A DNA stretch of 64,000 bases from Elmis aenea (taxonomy: Eukaryota; Arthropoda; Insecta; Coleoptera; Elmidae): assembly GCA_947652605.1 (NCBI GenBank), contig OX393579.1:43282970-43346969 (forward strand). Reading direction: 5' to 3'. Made by a program: the position numbers and the translations under genes. The notes under the pieces were generated by a model. That model worked only from the letters and a program-made list of their open reading frames with translations. It made no database searches and was not told the origin of the DNA. Shown in pieces: positions 1 through 9,960 of this stretch (the stretch's first letter is position 1; each line of letters opens with the position of its first letter).

Positions 1-35
1 TCCCCATGCTGGAAATGTAATCTGGGACACCCTGT
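1..35. repeat. Right end of a TA-flanked palindromic DNA transposon, cut by window start
   Basis: The sequence ends in CTGGGACACCCTG followed by TA. It matches the right end of the complete copy at 48374..48867 (GTAATCTGGGACACCCTG). Only the last 35 bases are inside the window, so the length of this copy cannot be told. Confidence 0.7.
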
Positions 36-39
36 ATAA

Positions 40-199
40 CAAAAACAAACAGTTTTTCTTTAATAAATCAGAAACCGAAATTGAATATTTTTGAAAACGT
101 TTGTCCCAAAAAACTGCATAGTTTTGGTAATTTAACCGTTTCTCTATCTTGACTATTAAGCGAGATACTCGTGTATCCCGTCAAATTTGGACCACCCTG
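40..199. repeat. Half copy of a TA-flanked palindromic element (family of 21979..22621)
   Basis: The end GGACCACCCTG followed by TA, the upstream ATTAAGCGAGATAC block and the AATTTAACCGTTTCT block match the right arm of the 21979..22621 element nearly base for base. The left arm is absent, so this is a one-ended copy. The ORF reading through it on the minus strand is a by-product of the repeat. Confidence 0.7.
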
Positions 200-399
200 T
201 ACTGTATGATGCAGAATTTTACTGTCATTTTTTTCTGATTGTGTGATTTTTTCTTTAAAATGGAAATGCGATTTTTTTTTCCTGGTATCTGATAACATTT
301 TTTTATTTACGTATATTATTTTTGTGTTTATGTTTTTGTTGATTCCAAAAATAAAAGACGTTATGATTTTCTGCATTGTTCATTTTAGTGAACCATCCC

Positions 400-475
400 A
401 TTCTTAGTAGGGTCAATAGGGGGCCTCCAGATCAGGTTGCGCCTGGGGCCCCACAAAATCAAGATCCGCCACTGA
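400..475. repeat. Probable hAT-type element end
   Basis: The segment is GC-rich compared with its surroundings and finishes in GATCCGCCACTG, the kind of end (CAGTGGCG when inverted) seen on the two complete hAT elements at 13731 and 24949. No partner end or target duplication was found, so this is a fragment. Moderate to low confidence. Confidence 0.35.
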
Positions 476-655
476 CAATATAGGTAAATAAATTAAAAGG
501 ACTTGAGTTAAAAAGAAAAATAACCATATTTATAATAAAAAGTTTTTAATGTCACAATTATTAAGATCAGGTTTCACTGGTGCTAACTATATATTTATAA
601 ATTTCTTATAAAACATACCTTATCATACACACTAATTTGAGAGTTCACATTATTT

Positions 656-661
656 TTTATT
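656..661 (-). promoter_or_regulatory. Possible polyadenylation signal of the deadpan-like gene
   Basis: AATAAA on the minus strand about 65 bases after the TGA stop of the deadpan-like gene. The region is AT-rich, so a chance match is quite possible. Confidence 0.3.
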
Positions 662-724
662 ATCATTATCGTTATTCGTTACTTAACAAAATAAAATAAA
701 TAATTTGCTAGCCGTAAACTATTA

Positions 725-2149
725 TCACCAAGGCCTCCACATATCACTGTTAGAATCAACATTTTGTTGTTCTCTATGGCACTCAACATCAGCTGCTGGA
801 TTTTGGATATTAACAGTCTGCACATTGTCACTTTGCACAGCTTCTTGTTTCATTGAAATATAATTTAATCGGCTATCAGTCTTAACGCCTCTGTCACTAT
901 GATTTTGAACTACTGTACTATATTTATAATCACTTTCGAATTGTCTGATGAAATTCATATGGTTATCTACTTTAACTTCACCCTGAGGATAGTCATAAGA
1001 CGATCTAGGAATTTTACTTGTTGATGATGGTAACGTATCATCTTGCCCTACAGTTGTAAGAAGACCCGATTGAGAAAAATCGAATTTTCGTTTCACCCCT
1101 CTTTGTTTATTTTCCTCAAAATGAGCTGTTTCCTCCACAATTTGGGCTTGTTTATAGCGTTCGGAATGATTGGTTATAATACTTAGAGGTTCTGCCATCT
1201 TTTGAGGACTCAGAGTGTACTTAGTTTTATCCGAATAATGATGGATGGGAAACTTTATACATTTAACTTGTGATTGTGAGATTGGTGCTGTTGTCGATTC
1301 TTCTATTAAGGAGGGTTTGGAAAACGACAGTTCCTTGAAACTTTGTGTGGAAGTTACACCATGTGTTGCAAAAAGATTCCTTTGATTTCTTTGCGACATA
1401 TTTACTGGCCTAAATCCACGAGGTGATGGTGATCTATCGTAAGGTTGATCCAAAATGACTACATCTTCGTGTGCAGTCGTGGAAGATGATGGACTTTCCA
1501 TTGGGCTTGATGGTCTCATGTGCTTCATAGGACTTGCTAATTTTGTCGATAGAGTTGACGACGGAACTACGGTTACAAACGCACTAGGTCTATGTTGATG
1601 CTGTTTTTGAGCATCTGGTGTTTGTTGTGAAACATGAAGTTGCGGATCACTGGATATTATGGACGATAGATAAGATAAATTACTGGAGTTTGGTAATAGA
1701 AACGCGAATTCCCCAGTTGGAAGACGACTTGGTATTAAATGCAAGCTTTGCGACATAGGAACTTTGGGATTATTATTTTGGTCGCCTCCACTTATTGGGA
1801 CATCAGACGGTTTACTTAATGGCGGTGATGCAAAAAATCCTGATGAATTTGTTAGGAAAGGCAGGTTAGCAAATCCTGGAATGTTGAGTTGAACAATCTG
1901 CTCGATGCCGTTAATACATTTTGACAGATGCACAGCTACTCTTTGCTGTACTCCACCATCAACCCCTTCCAACTGACTGATGTATCTACTAACTTCTTCT
2001 GCGCATTCGTTGAAGCCTGATTTAAACTTTCTTAAAACGGACGGATCAGTTGCCATTGCTGTAGCTAATTGTTGCCTTTGCACTGTTTGTAAATGCTTTA
2101 CCGCCATTTCCAAGATGTCTGCTTTTTCCAGTTTTGAGTGCCTGGCAGG
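725..2149 (-). CDS. dpn: deadpan-like gene, third coding exon (helix 2, Orange, WRPW)
   Basis: Starts directly after TGTTTTTTCAG with [15 protein letters not shown], so the exon-2/exon-3 boundary falls in the bHLH loop. It carries helix 2, the Orange domain, a long Ser/Pro/Gln-rich linker and the terminal WRPW before TGA. No frameshift or stop interrupts the 474 codons. Confidence 0.95.
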   Translation of the reverse strand, partial: PARHSKLEKADILEMAVKHLQTVQRQQLATAMATDPSVLRKFKSGFNECAEEVSRYISQLEGVDGGVQQRVAVHLSKCINGIEQIVQLNIPGFANLPFLTNSSGFFASPPLSKPSDVPISGGDQNNNPKVPMSQSLHLIPSRLPTGEFAFLLPNSSNLSYLSSIISSDPQLHVSQQTPDAQKQHQHRPSAFVTVVPSSTLSTKLASPMKHMRPSSPMESPSSSTTAHEDVVILDQPYDRSPSPRGFRPVNMSQRNQRNLFATHGVTSTQSFKELSFSKPSLIEESTTAPISQSQVKCIKFPIHHYSDKTKYTLSPQKMAEPLSIITNHSERYKQAQIVEETAHFEENKQRGVKRKFDFSQSGLLTTVGQDDTLPSSTSKIPRSSYDYPQGEVKVDNHMNFIRQFESDYKYSTVVQNHSDRGVKTDSRLNYISMKQEAVQSDNVQTVNIQNPAADVECHREQQNVDSNSDMWRPW

Positions 2150-5100
2150 CTGAAAAAACAGAATAATTGAAATGATACAACTTACTTGGACAGGAATAAT
2201 TATATAATTCGAAAACCGAATTAGATTTTATAATCCCGATTTTTGGAGACATTTCTGAACTTATTTCTGAGCTCGATTTTTTTATTTCACCTATACGTTT
2301 ATATTTAATGCTCGCAAATTATGTACCTAATTCTGTAAAATGGCGACAGCGTATTTTACGAACATATTTAAACAATGCAAATTGCCGCGTAACATCTTTT
2401 TAAAGCAAATATCTCATTACATTTGGAGAATATTCATTAAGAAATCATGCAATAATACCATTACATTACACACAAAAATTAAGAGAACTATTATTTTTCT
2501 TTTGAGATTACGTTAACATTGACTTCGTATTTTGAACTTTGTCAAAGTATCATAAACTAAATAAATAATATATTTATATTTCTTGTATATTTTAGCGGTA
2601 GAGTTTGAAGCAGGGTTGGTAAAAATCATTGATTTAAATTTAAAAAATCACGAATTTTAATTTTTTTGATTTTTTTTAAAGAAACTTGACTATTTTTCCT
2701 TTTTACAATTTATTCATTATTCACCCTATATTATAATTATCTTCTAAACAGCGTGATTCAAAAAGTTTCAACAAATAAAAAGTTTTTTATTAAAAATTTC
2801 TCGGAAACTTTTATTCTTGATAAAAATTAATCTAAAACTAATTTTGAGATGGAAAAAATTTCATAAAAATTCATACGATACTAGATTTTAGCGATTTCAG
2901 AAGTATTTACAAGAGTATAGAAAGATTGTTTAGAATTCAAAAATACGACCAAAGGTGAAATTTGTCGTTAAAATTTCAATTTTCATTTTTATAGTAATTT
3001 TAACATCCAAAAAGGCAGCAAATGCAAAAGTTTTTTATCATTGGTTTCTCAAATAATTTTATTCTTGAGAAAAGTTGGTGCATGATCTAAAACTAGTAGT
3101 TTTAAGTTAAAAAACGTTTAATATAAATTTATATAACGCTAGATTTTAACGATTTTAAAAATATTCCGAAGAGTAAATTGCCCTTATTTTAAAAATTTTA
3201 AAAGTTTAAAAACAGTTGTTTGCAATTTAAAAATAATATTAATTATAGTTTTTTTAAACTGTTTCAATAAGAGCACTTAATCTTGCGAATTGCTAAAAGT
3301 AAGTGTTGCATGAACTTTTATCGAGCTTTTTTACACCTAAAATAAGTTTTAGACCATAAACCAACTTTACTCAAAACAAAATTTTCCGAATAATCTATAT
3401 CTATATATATAAAAATGAATGTATGTATGTTTGTATGGATGTTTGTATGGATGTTTGTCCTTTATGCATTCCTATACCATTCATCCGATCCTGACCAAAT
3501 TTGGCACATACAATCTATAGGACCATGGGAAGAAGATAGGCTATATAAGAATTCCCAAAAAAATCGTCCGTAAAAAATATTGAGAAAAACGTGCCAAAAT
3601 CTTACACGCAACATTTAAATCGGGTCGTCGGGAGCGAGAATTTCGTCAAAATTTGACAATTTGACAATTTGACGTAAAGTTTAAACGCTCGAACCTTCTC
3701 CGATTCGACCTTTTCGCACATGTGTCGTACCGATTCGGAATCGTCTCGCTCTCCCCGACAAGTACGTACCAAACAATCGCACTTTCGAGTTAAATTCGGA
3801 CCATTAAAAATAATTTGATATGTAACCTAGAAATTAAAGTATGTCAATACTGTCAAACTGACAGCATAACTTAGAAAATGAATTATGTCAATACTGTCAA
3901 ACTGACACTATAACCTAGAAATTGAAGTATGTCACTGTCAAAAGACCGTTGAACTGATGACGTATGCATTACAAACATCGTCGCTAAGATACGCTGTAAA
4001 TGACAGTAAGACTGTTATTTGACAGTTCGTCTATATCTATATATAAAAAATCAACGCATTTTCTATTTAATTATGCCTCCTAAACGAAGAGGGATTGGTC
4101 AATCTACACCTCAAGCAAAGAAAAAAAAAGCACTACGAGCTTCAGAAGCAGATGAGCAACGGGAAGCAAGATTGGAAACAAATCGATTACGCAATGCTCA
4201 AGCCCGTTCATCTGAAACGGACGAGCAACGAGAAGCAAGATTGGAAACGAATCGATTACGCAATGCTCAAGCCCGTTCATCTGAAACGGACGAGCAACGG
4301 GAAGCAAGATTGGAAACGAATCGATTACGCAATGCTCAAGCCCGTTCATCTGAAATAGACGAGCAAAGGAAAGCAAAATTGGAAACGAATCGATTACGCA
4401 ATGCTCAAACCCGTTCATCTGAAATGGAGGAGCAACGGGAAGCAAGATTGGAAACGAATCGATTACGTAATGCTCAGGCCCGTTCATCTGAAATAGACGA
4501 GCAACGGGAAGCAAGATTGGAAACGAATCGACTACGCAATGCTCTCACTAGAAGAATAATTTGTTTTACATTAAATTTTGAGCTAGTTATATCTCAGGAA
4601 CGAAGTCAATTATGGACAAACGAAAGATAATTTTCTGTGCAAGAAGAAAAATACGCGCAAGGCGGTGTCTAGCGGTGAAGGAAGGAGTGTTGTGAATAAA
4701 AATTTGAGCGAATCGATTGTTCAACGACACGCTTAGCAATAATCGATATATCTAGGGAACATAGAGACATGTAACGTGCAACAAACGAAAGGTAATTTAT
4801 TGCGCAAAGAGAATTCTACGCGCAAGCCGGGATCTAGCGGTGAAGGAGCCTCGAAGGGGATCCGGAATCGCTAGTCGATAATAAAAATTTTAGTTACAAA
4901 CTTTTTGAGTGTGGACAATACTATAAAATTCAAAAAATTAAATTATAACATCAAATTTCGTAGTCATATTTTTGATTTCTAAACAATTTTTCCCACGACT
5001 TTTTTTGTAAGTTTTAAGAAAAGGGCACTTTACTTTTGCGAATATTTTTAAAATACTTAAAATCTAGTGTCATATGAATTTTTTTCCATCTTAAAATTAG

Positions 5101-6843
5101 TTTATGCATCAACTTTTATCAAGAATAAAATTTTCTGAGAAATCCATAATAAAAAACTTTTCCAATTGTTCCAGACTTTTGGTATGAGGCTGTAGATGTT
5201 TTGACCCTAAAATTAATTGTTATTGTGAAAATTTACAAAGTAAATCTACCGGAATGCGTCTCTAACAAAAAAAAAAACTGTAGAGACTTTATTTCTCCCT
5301 GACCTGATGAAGTCAATAGGCAATATTTCCGGCGGTTGTTTCAGCAAGTGTAAGTAAAACGTGCATTTAATTTGTCAATTGATTTAAATCAGGTTAACCC
5401 TGGTTTAAAGAAAATCTTTTGATTTTAATACAAAAAACACCCACTTAGAAACTCCTTTGTTTTTTAAAACATTCTGTAGGTATACCGGGTGTAACTGAAA
5501 TCAGGCTCACCCATTTTTTTTTCTTTAGTTTTGAATTTAGACAAATGAAATTTTAGTCATGTAACATTTGCAAAAAACTGGATTATTTGAACATAGATAC
5601 ACTTTTGTTTCACTTCCGGTTTCGTCGGAAATGGCCATAACTTTGTTATTTTAAATGAAACACCCTGTATATTTTTACATTTTTGGAAAGAGGAAACGAT
5701 TTTGGATACAACTGTACCATTTTGGTTAATTTTTATAACCTCAAATAATTTTTAGACAAAAATTTAATTTTTTATTAAGTGTGCCGTGACCCGCATAAAT
5801 TAACGCATGAGTTAAATTTTATTTTGTCAACAAGTGTCCGAAAAACGGTTTTGTAAAAAAACACAAAAAAAGCATTTGTTTTGTTGCCATTTGGCATAGT
5901 CAACTATGATTATTAGGATATCTTACCAAAATCTTCCAATAATTTGAAATTTTTAATGCCTGCTCCTAATAAAAATACCAAGTTATTGGTATTGTTGAAT
6001 TCGCCGGAAAATACTCTATTTAAATAACCGCATAGTTGCATTTAAAAAAATTGATTTTTTGTCAAAAAACCAATTTCGCAACCTTTAAGGTCTATTAAAG
6101 CAGCCCAAATGTCAATTAAAATTTACAAAACCGTTTTTCTGTCACTTTTTGACATAATAAAATTCAATTTATGCGGGTCACGGCACACTTAATAAGAAAT
6201 TAAATTTTTGTCAAAAAATTATTTGAGGTTATAAAAATTAACCAAAATGGTACAGTTGTATTCAAAATCGTTTCATCTTTGCAAAAATGTAAAAATATAC
6301 AGGGTGTTCCATTTAAAATAACAAAGTTATGGCCATTTCCGGCGAAACCGGAAGTGAAACAAATGTGTACCTATGTTCAAATAATCCAGTTTTTTGCAAA
6401 TGTTACATGACTAAAATTTCATTTGTCTAAATTCAAAACTTAAGAAAAAAAAGGGGTGAGCCTGATTTCAGTTACACCCGGTATTATTATTAAATTTAAA
6501 AATATACTCCTATATACTTTGACAACGATTTTAACCTAGTTTCAACAGCTATCCATATTTATGGTTTACAACGGATAATAAAACCTTTAATTACAAGAAA
6601 CTACTCACATCTTTCTTCATCGCTTCTAAAATCAAAGTCTTTATCTCATTTAAATAATGATTTATCCTGGCCCGACGTTTTTTCTCCATAATCGGTTTAT
6701 GGGTCTGTAAATAAAACACATATTATAATAGATAACATCAATTATAAAGAGGAGATAAACACCTTTCTAAGTTCTGCTTTCGACATTGTTGAAGTAGCTT
6801 CATATCCTGTATGAGGATCGTATTCGTCTTCACTTATAGGCAT
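725..6843 (-). CDS. dpn: Deadpan-like bHLH-Orange transcriptional repressor (three coding exons)
   Basis: A HES-family nuclear repressor; in insects deadpan maintains neural stem cells and acts in early patterning (family knowledge). Coding exons on the minus strand are 6843..6763 (27 aa), 6704..6609 (32 aa) and 2149..725 (474 aa plus TGA), all joined in phase 0 at GT/AG sites, giving 533 aa. The basic region spans about residues 22-42 and carries the HES-specific proline ([13 protein letters not shown]); helix-loop-helix runs to about residue 81. The Orange domain is about residues 92-142 ([19 protein letters not shown]). The last residues are MWRPW, the Groucho-binding tetrapeptide. The middle is long, Ser/Pro/Gln-rich and low in structure. 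The N-terminal SKAELRK and the DPSV..KF Orange start are closer to deadpan than to hairy. Intron 2 (2150..6608) is filled with transposons. The start codon is the first ATG after a good splice acceptor, so an upstream non-coding exon is expected. Naming as dpn rather than another HES paralogue is inference. Confidence 0.93.
3400..4874 (+). mobile_element. Helitron-like element with STPR ORF
   Basis: The left end is A|TCTATATATATAAAAATGAAT, the TC-start and A/T-rich 5' end typical of insect Helitrons, followed by a run of TGTATGTTTG-type repeats. The right end is CTAG followed by T at 4871..4875, though no strong hairpin is obvious before it. It contains one ORF of 23-residue repeats. No Rep/helicase domain is present, so it is non-autonomous or truncated. 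The sequence either side of it is the interrupted hAT copy 1. Confidence 0.6.
4073..4630 (+). CDS. STPR-repeat protein ORF of a Helitron-like element
   Basis: An 185-residue ORF starting MPPKRRG, a short basic Lys-rich lead, then six tandem 23-residue repeats of the form [23 protein letters not shown]. This 23-residue period is that of the STPR DNA-binding repeat first described in silkworm FMBP-1. Similar arrays are common at the N-terminus of insect Helitron helicase proteins (established knowledge). The ORF stops about 80 residues after the last clear repeat unit would have continued into a larger protein, so it is probably a 5' remnant of a Helitron protein. The in-frame extension upstream to 4019 lacks any family feature, so ATG 4073 is preferred. 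The reverse-strand ORF across it is a shadow. Whether it is expressed is unknown. Confidence 0.6.
   Translation: MPPKRRGIGQSTPQAKKKKALRASEADEQREARLETNRLRNAQARSSETDEQREARLETNRLRNAQARSSETDEQREARLETNRLRNAQARSSEIDEQRKAKLETNRLRNAQTRSSEMEEQREARLETNRLRNAQARSSEIDEQREARLETNRLRNALTRRIICFTLNFELVISQERSQLWTNER
5485..6481. mobile_element. TA-flanked palindromic element, 997 bp, in deadpan intron 2
   Basis: Ends CCGGGTGTAACTG and CAGTTACACCCGG are bounded by TA on both sides. The whole element is an inverted repeat centred near 5983: left 5485..5960 reads as the reverse complement of 6010..6481 with scattered mismatches. A second, inner pair of CACCCTG/CAGGGTG ends lies at about 5668 and 6299. No coding capacity. 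TA duplication and CAGGGTG-type ends suggest mobilisation by a Tc1/mariner transposase (inference). Confidence 0.8.
6609..6704 (-). CDS. dpn: deadpan-like gene, second coding exon (basic region and helix 1)
   Basis: Encodes 32 residues starting [15 protein letters not shown] and ending EAMKKD, flanked by TTACAG at the acceptor and GAT|GTGAGT at the donor. It supplies the DNA-contacting basic residues and helix 1; the loop and helix 2 ([25 protein letters not shown] start) begin exon 3 at 2149. Confidence 0.92.
6763..6843 (-). CDS. dpn: deadpan-like gene, first coding exon
   Basis: Encodes 27 residues: an acidic N-terminus, then SKAELRK, the start of the basic region. The donor is AAG|GTGTTT. 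Too short to stand out as an ORF; it was found by reading upstream for the missing half of the bHLH. Intron 1 (6705..6762) is only 58 bases. Confidence 0.9.
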
Positions 6844-6865
6844 GAGTCTTCAAAAAGTCCTTGAA

Positions 6866-6880
6866 AACTGCAAGAAAAAT
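6866..6880 (-). other. Splice acceptor of a 5'-UTR intron of the deadpan-like gene
   Basis: On the minus strand a pyrimidine tract runs into CTTGCAG ending at 6868, 25 bases before the ATG at 6843. The leader would be spliced, with the promoter and exon 1 further upstream (higher coordinates). The upstream exon was not identified. Confidence 0.5.
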
Positions 6881-6881
6881 A

Positions 6882-7165
6882 GAATTAAATTATGTGCAAA
6901 ATATTAGCGCACAATTTTTTGTTAACGTGAAAAGAAAAGTACAGAAAGTGAAAAAAAAAAATGTTAATGCCCTTTCACAAATACTTGTCGATGTTAAAAG
7001 AAGTGTCCATTAATATCTCATGTGTTGGAGATATATCACTAAAGCCAATTCAAACTCTCCCTAATGATTATGACAAAATATGGCATATTTATGATGTTTG
7101 TAAATTTAAATTACAACAAAAATGTACAACCTACATGCAGCTCGGAAAGTAAACTTTATGTGTTA
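6882..7165. other. Region upstream of deadpan; nothing recognised
   Basis: AT-rich sequence between the deadpan leader acceptor and the Harbinger MITE. It should hold part of the 5'-UTR intron of deadpan. The small ORFs have no recognisable content. Confidence 0.4.
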
Positions 7166-7720
7166 AGTCTGTTTTATACTATACTATTTTTTCGTTTAAG
7201 AAAATCGTATACGATTTTTAATACAAAAATTTCGTTCAAGAATTTAGCATGGAAAATATAAACCATTTACATTGTACTATTTTTTGGTACGAAAACTCCA
7301 ATATATTTTGGTTACTTTTTAGTAACTCTTATCATATTTTGTTGGCACCTTGAGTAACCATGTCAAATGTTCAATTTGATCACAGAACAGAAAGCAAATC
7401 ATTTTCAAATTTAACGTATATTTAACGCTTGTTCCATTCTACATATTTATTCCTACAAAATAAATTGTGAGGGATTATAACGGTAATAAGTAGTATTTAA
7501 CATCGTTTGATTGTTTCAGTTAACCTAACCCACAAATGACATGCGGTCAGATACAGTTACAGTAGAATACGCATGCGCCCATGCTAATTGGACGCATTTA
7601 GGGCAGGTAGTAATTTCGTACGAATTTTTCGTTCAAGATTTTTAATTTCCGATTGACACCGTACTAGAAAATCGTGTACGATTTTCTGAAACGAAAAAAT
7701 AGTATAGTATAAAACAGACT
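7166..7720. mobile_element. PIF/Harbinger-type MITE upstream of deadpan
   Basis: Terminal inverted repeats of over 40 bases begin AGTCTGTTTTATACTATAC at 7166 and mirror this at 7720. Both sides carry TTA (7163..7165 and 7721..7723), the 3-base TWA duplication of PIF/Harbinger elements. 555 bp with no ORF of note. A TTACT..AGTAACT motif lies inside. Confidence 0.8.
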
Positions 7721-7723
7721 TTA

Positions 7724-9191
7724 TATCGTATCGAACTTAAACGTAAATAAGTGAGTAAGCCACTGCATGGACTATTCCATAATTACATAATAGGATCTCC
7801 AAATATTTCTTTATAACCTTTATTTATATTAAAATGGGGTAAAAGTTAATAACGTTCAAGAATGTATTTTGCTTAGAACGACACAGTATCTTAATCCGGC
7901 ACTGATTTGTCCTTAAAAAAAATTTCTGGTGCAGACCTTCTTTCTACTACATTAACTGAGAAGTTTATAATAATTTATAATAAACATCCATCAACAAAAC
8001 GTCACCTACATCAAGATGTTTTGTACAGAGTCGAGATGAAGAAGTTTATTAGCAGTATAATCATAGATTATTATTATTATTAGCTCTAGGAGATGACCCT
8101 GTTCACATAGAGGCTAACAGTCCTCAAATTAGTAACATAATCATATAAAGCATCAGCAAGAAAACTGTTTAAATTATTATAAAATGAAAAAAAAAAACAA
8201 TAACTTGGTTTTAATCGTTGTTACTAAATAAGAACTTTTGCACAGGAATATAATTAAAAATTACGTTTTTCGAAGGATCCTTGTCAAAATTTAATACTAA
8301 CTAGTTTTAAGACTCGTTTTTGCAAAAACATTAATTTACAATTTAGTTGTTTTACAGATTTGTTGTCCCGTATATTGGCTCCAACAATAAGTGTGTTGAT
8401 TAAACCGTTGTTTTTATTTTTTGTAAACTAAAACATCTGAAAAAGATAATTGGTTGTTCTTTTCAACCTTCACTGTAAATTTGATACGTTAGTAAATGTA
8501 ATTTTTATAATTCAAAAATTATTTCAAATTGTTTAAACCATGATAATAACTCGATAAGACTTTGTTTTCAAAAAGTAAAAAATGGATTTTTGTTTTTTGC
8601 CCGTAACTTTTTATTTGATGTCGAATTTCATTTCTGTGAACACTTTTTCATGGCCACTTTTTGCAAGGAATCAAAATCGACAATTATATTTTCCATGCGA
8701 CGTTTCGCTTTCTTTAAACCATCAGGTCAATTTTTTCTTATGGATGCCATATCTGATTTTAACGCCAATTTGTAGAGTATTTTATTCTCAATTCGACGAT
8801 GTATAACACTTGGAACTTTTTTGAAACAATTGTTGTTAAAATGGCAAAAACTAATATTTTATTTTGAAAAATCCCTAATCGGCATGCTAAATAAGTAGGA
8901 GTAATTGTTTTTATCCCTTTTTCCTTGAAAGCAGGTAAGTTATGCGACTGAAAAAAAATGTTCGGCGTCGATTTTTTTATAAAATTTGTTCGCGCGCGTA
9001 ACAAAAAGCGAGAGAAGCTAAGTAAAACGTGTTTCAGTCATTTTGTTGTGAAACGTCTTTGCGCGGGTTTCACAGGGTTGCCAATTTTCCTGGGAAAATA
9101 TTAATGTGTGGTGTACGCATGCCATTGAAGACATTCATAGTAAATGTATGCTTTTTGTTTATTAACTTTTGAGCTCTTTGAACAAGCAACA
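7724..9191. other. No gene recognised
   Basis: AT-rich. The hydrophobic ORFs at 8582..8806 overlap in two frames and have no family signature. Phrases such as CGTAACTTTTTATTTG near 8600 resemble the arms of the palindromic elements, so this may be an old fragment. Confidence 0.4.
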
Positions 9192-9612
9192 ATAATAGTT
9201 ATTTATGTATCAAGGCCAAAAAGTGTAACTTTTTCGGCCGCCTCTGGTTTGCTGGCCGAGACGTAGTCGAGGCCAGCAAACAGACAAGGCCGAAAAAGTA
9301 CGTTTTGGCCGAGGTGCATATTACATATTTTGTGCGATCGAATTAAAAACAATTTAAATTTTTAGTAATTTTCAAAATTATAGGTTAGAAACTACGTGAC
9401 ATTCTGTTACTGACAGATGACGGCGTATGTACTGCATTACCGGCCCTCTCCTTAGCAACGGCCGTAAAAGTTACTTTTTCGGCCGTTGCTAAGGGTAACG
9501 GCCTGAAAAGTAACTTTTACGGCCGTTGCTAAGGATAGGGCCGGTAATGCAGTACTTTATGGTTGCTAACGCGTCCGTCAAAAAGCTGTTTCTAGTACGA
9601 TCGCAAAAAAAA
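9192..9612 (+). mobile_element. GGCCG-rich MITE, copy A
   Basis: About 420 bp shared with 61833..62249 in the opposite orientation; similarity starts at TAGTTATTTATGT and stops at GTACGATCGCA. It contains a short inverted pair around GCTGGCCGAGACGTAGTCGAGGCCAGC and a larger palindrome at about 9432..9555 built of CGGCCGTTGCTAAGG units. It is much richer in GC than the surroundings. Superfamily unknown; a clear target duplication was not found. Confidence 0.65.
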
Positions 9613-9739
9613 TAAATTTAAAGCACAAGCTTATGTTTTTATGTGTTTTTAAAACTTTTGACTGAAAAGTGTTGCTTTTTTAAATTCACATTAATATTAT
9701 GTTTATATTTCCTGTACCTAAATAGAAATTTTTACCTTT

Positions 9740-9960
9740 ACCGCGAATAATTTTGTAGAGGGTGGGGGCAATCTCATAAAAAAATATCAGAAAAGATTTT
9801 GCCATAGGTCTGTAATTTTGGATGATGGTAAAGTACTCTAACTTTGCATTAAAACACGAGTGAACTTTTTAAATTCAAAAAAATCGCCTGCGGCGCATTT
9901 TGTACCTATTTTTTGCCTATCTCTTATGATTAAAAAAAAAAGGTCATCGTGTCCCGGTTT
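9740..9960 (-). repeat. Fragment of the hAT family represented at 24949..25643
   Basis: GGTGGGGGCAATCT, the CCAAAATTACAG-type block and CGCCTGCGGCGCA appear in the same order, reversed, as in the interior of the 24949..25643 hAT element. No ends are left. Confidence 0.45.

Larger units (their letters stand above)
2611..5402. mobile_element. hAT-like element, copy 1, inside deadpan intron 2
   Basis: Starts CAGGGTTGGTAAAAATCA and ends CCTG, flanked by 8-base duplications gtttgaag (2603..2610) and gtttaaag (5403..5410), one mismatch. It belongs to the same family as 22831..23971 and 31558..32802. Inverted internal segments (about 2750..3390 against 4890..5220) flank a Helitron at 3400..4874. 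Without the Helitron this copy would be about 1.3 kb, close to its relatives. No transposase was seen, so it is non-autonomous. Confidence 0.75.

Noticed and set aside
4104..4514. Repetitive antisense ORF opposite the STPR array
   Set aside because: A shadow produced by the 69-base repeat unit, which keeps all frames open. The + frame has the known 23-residue STPR signature.
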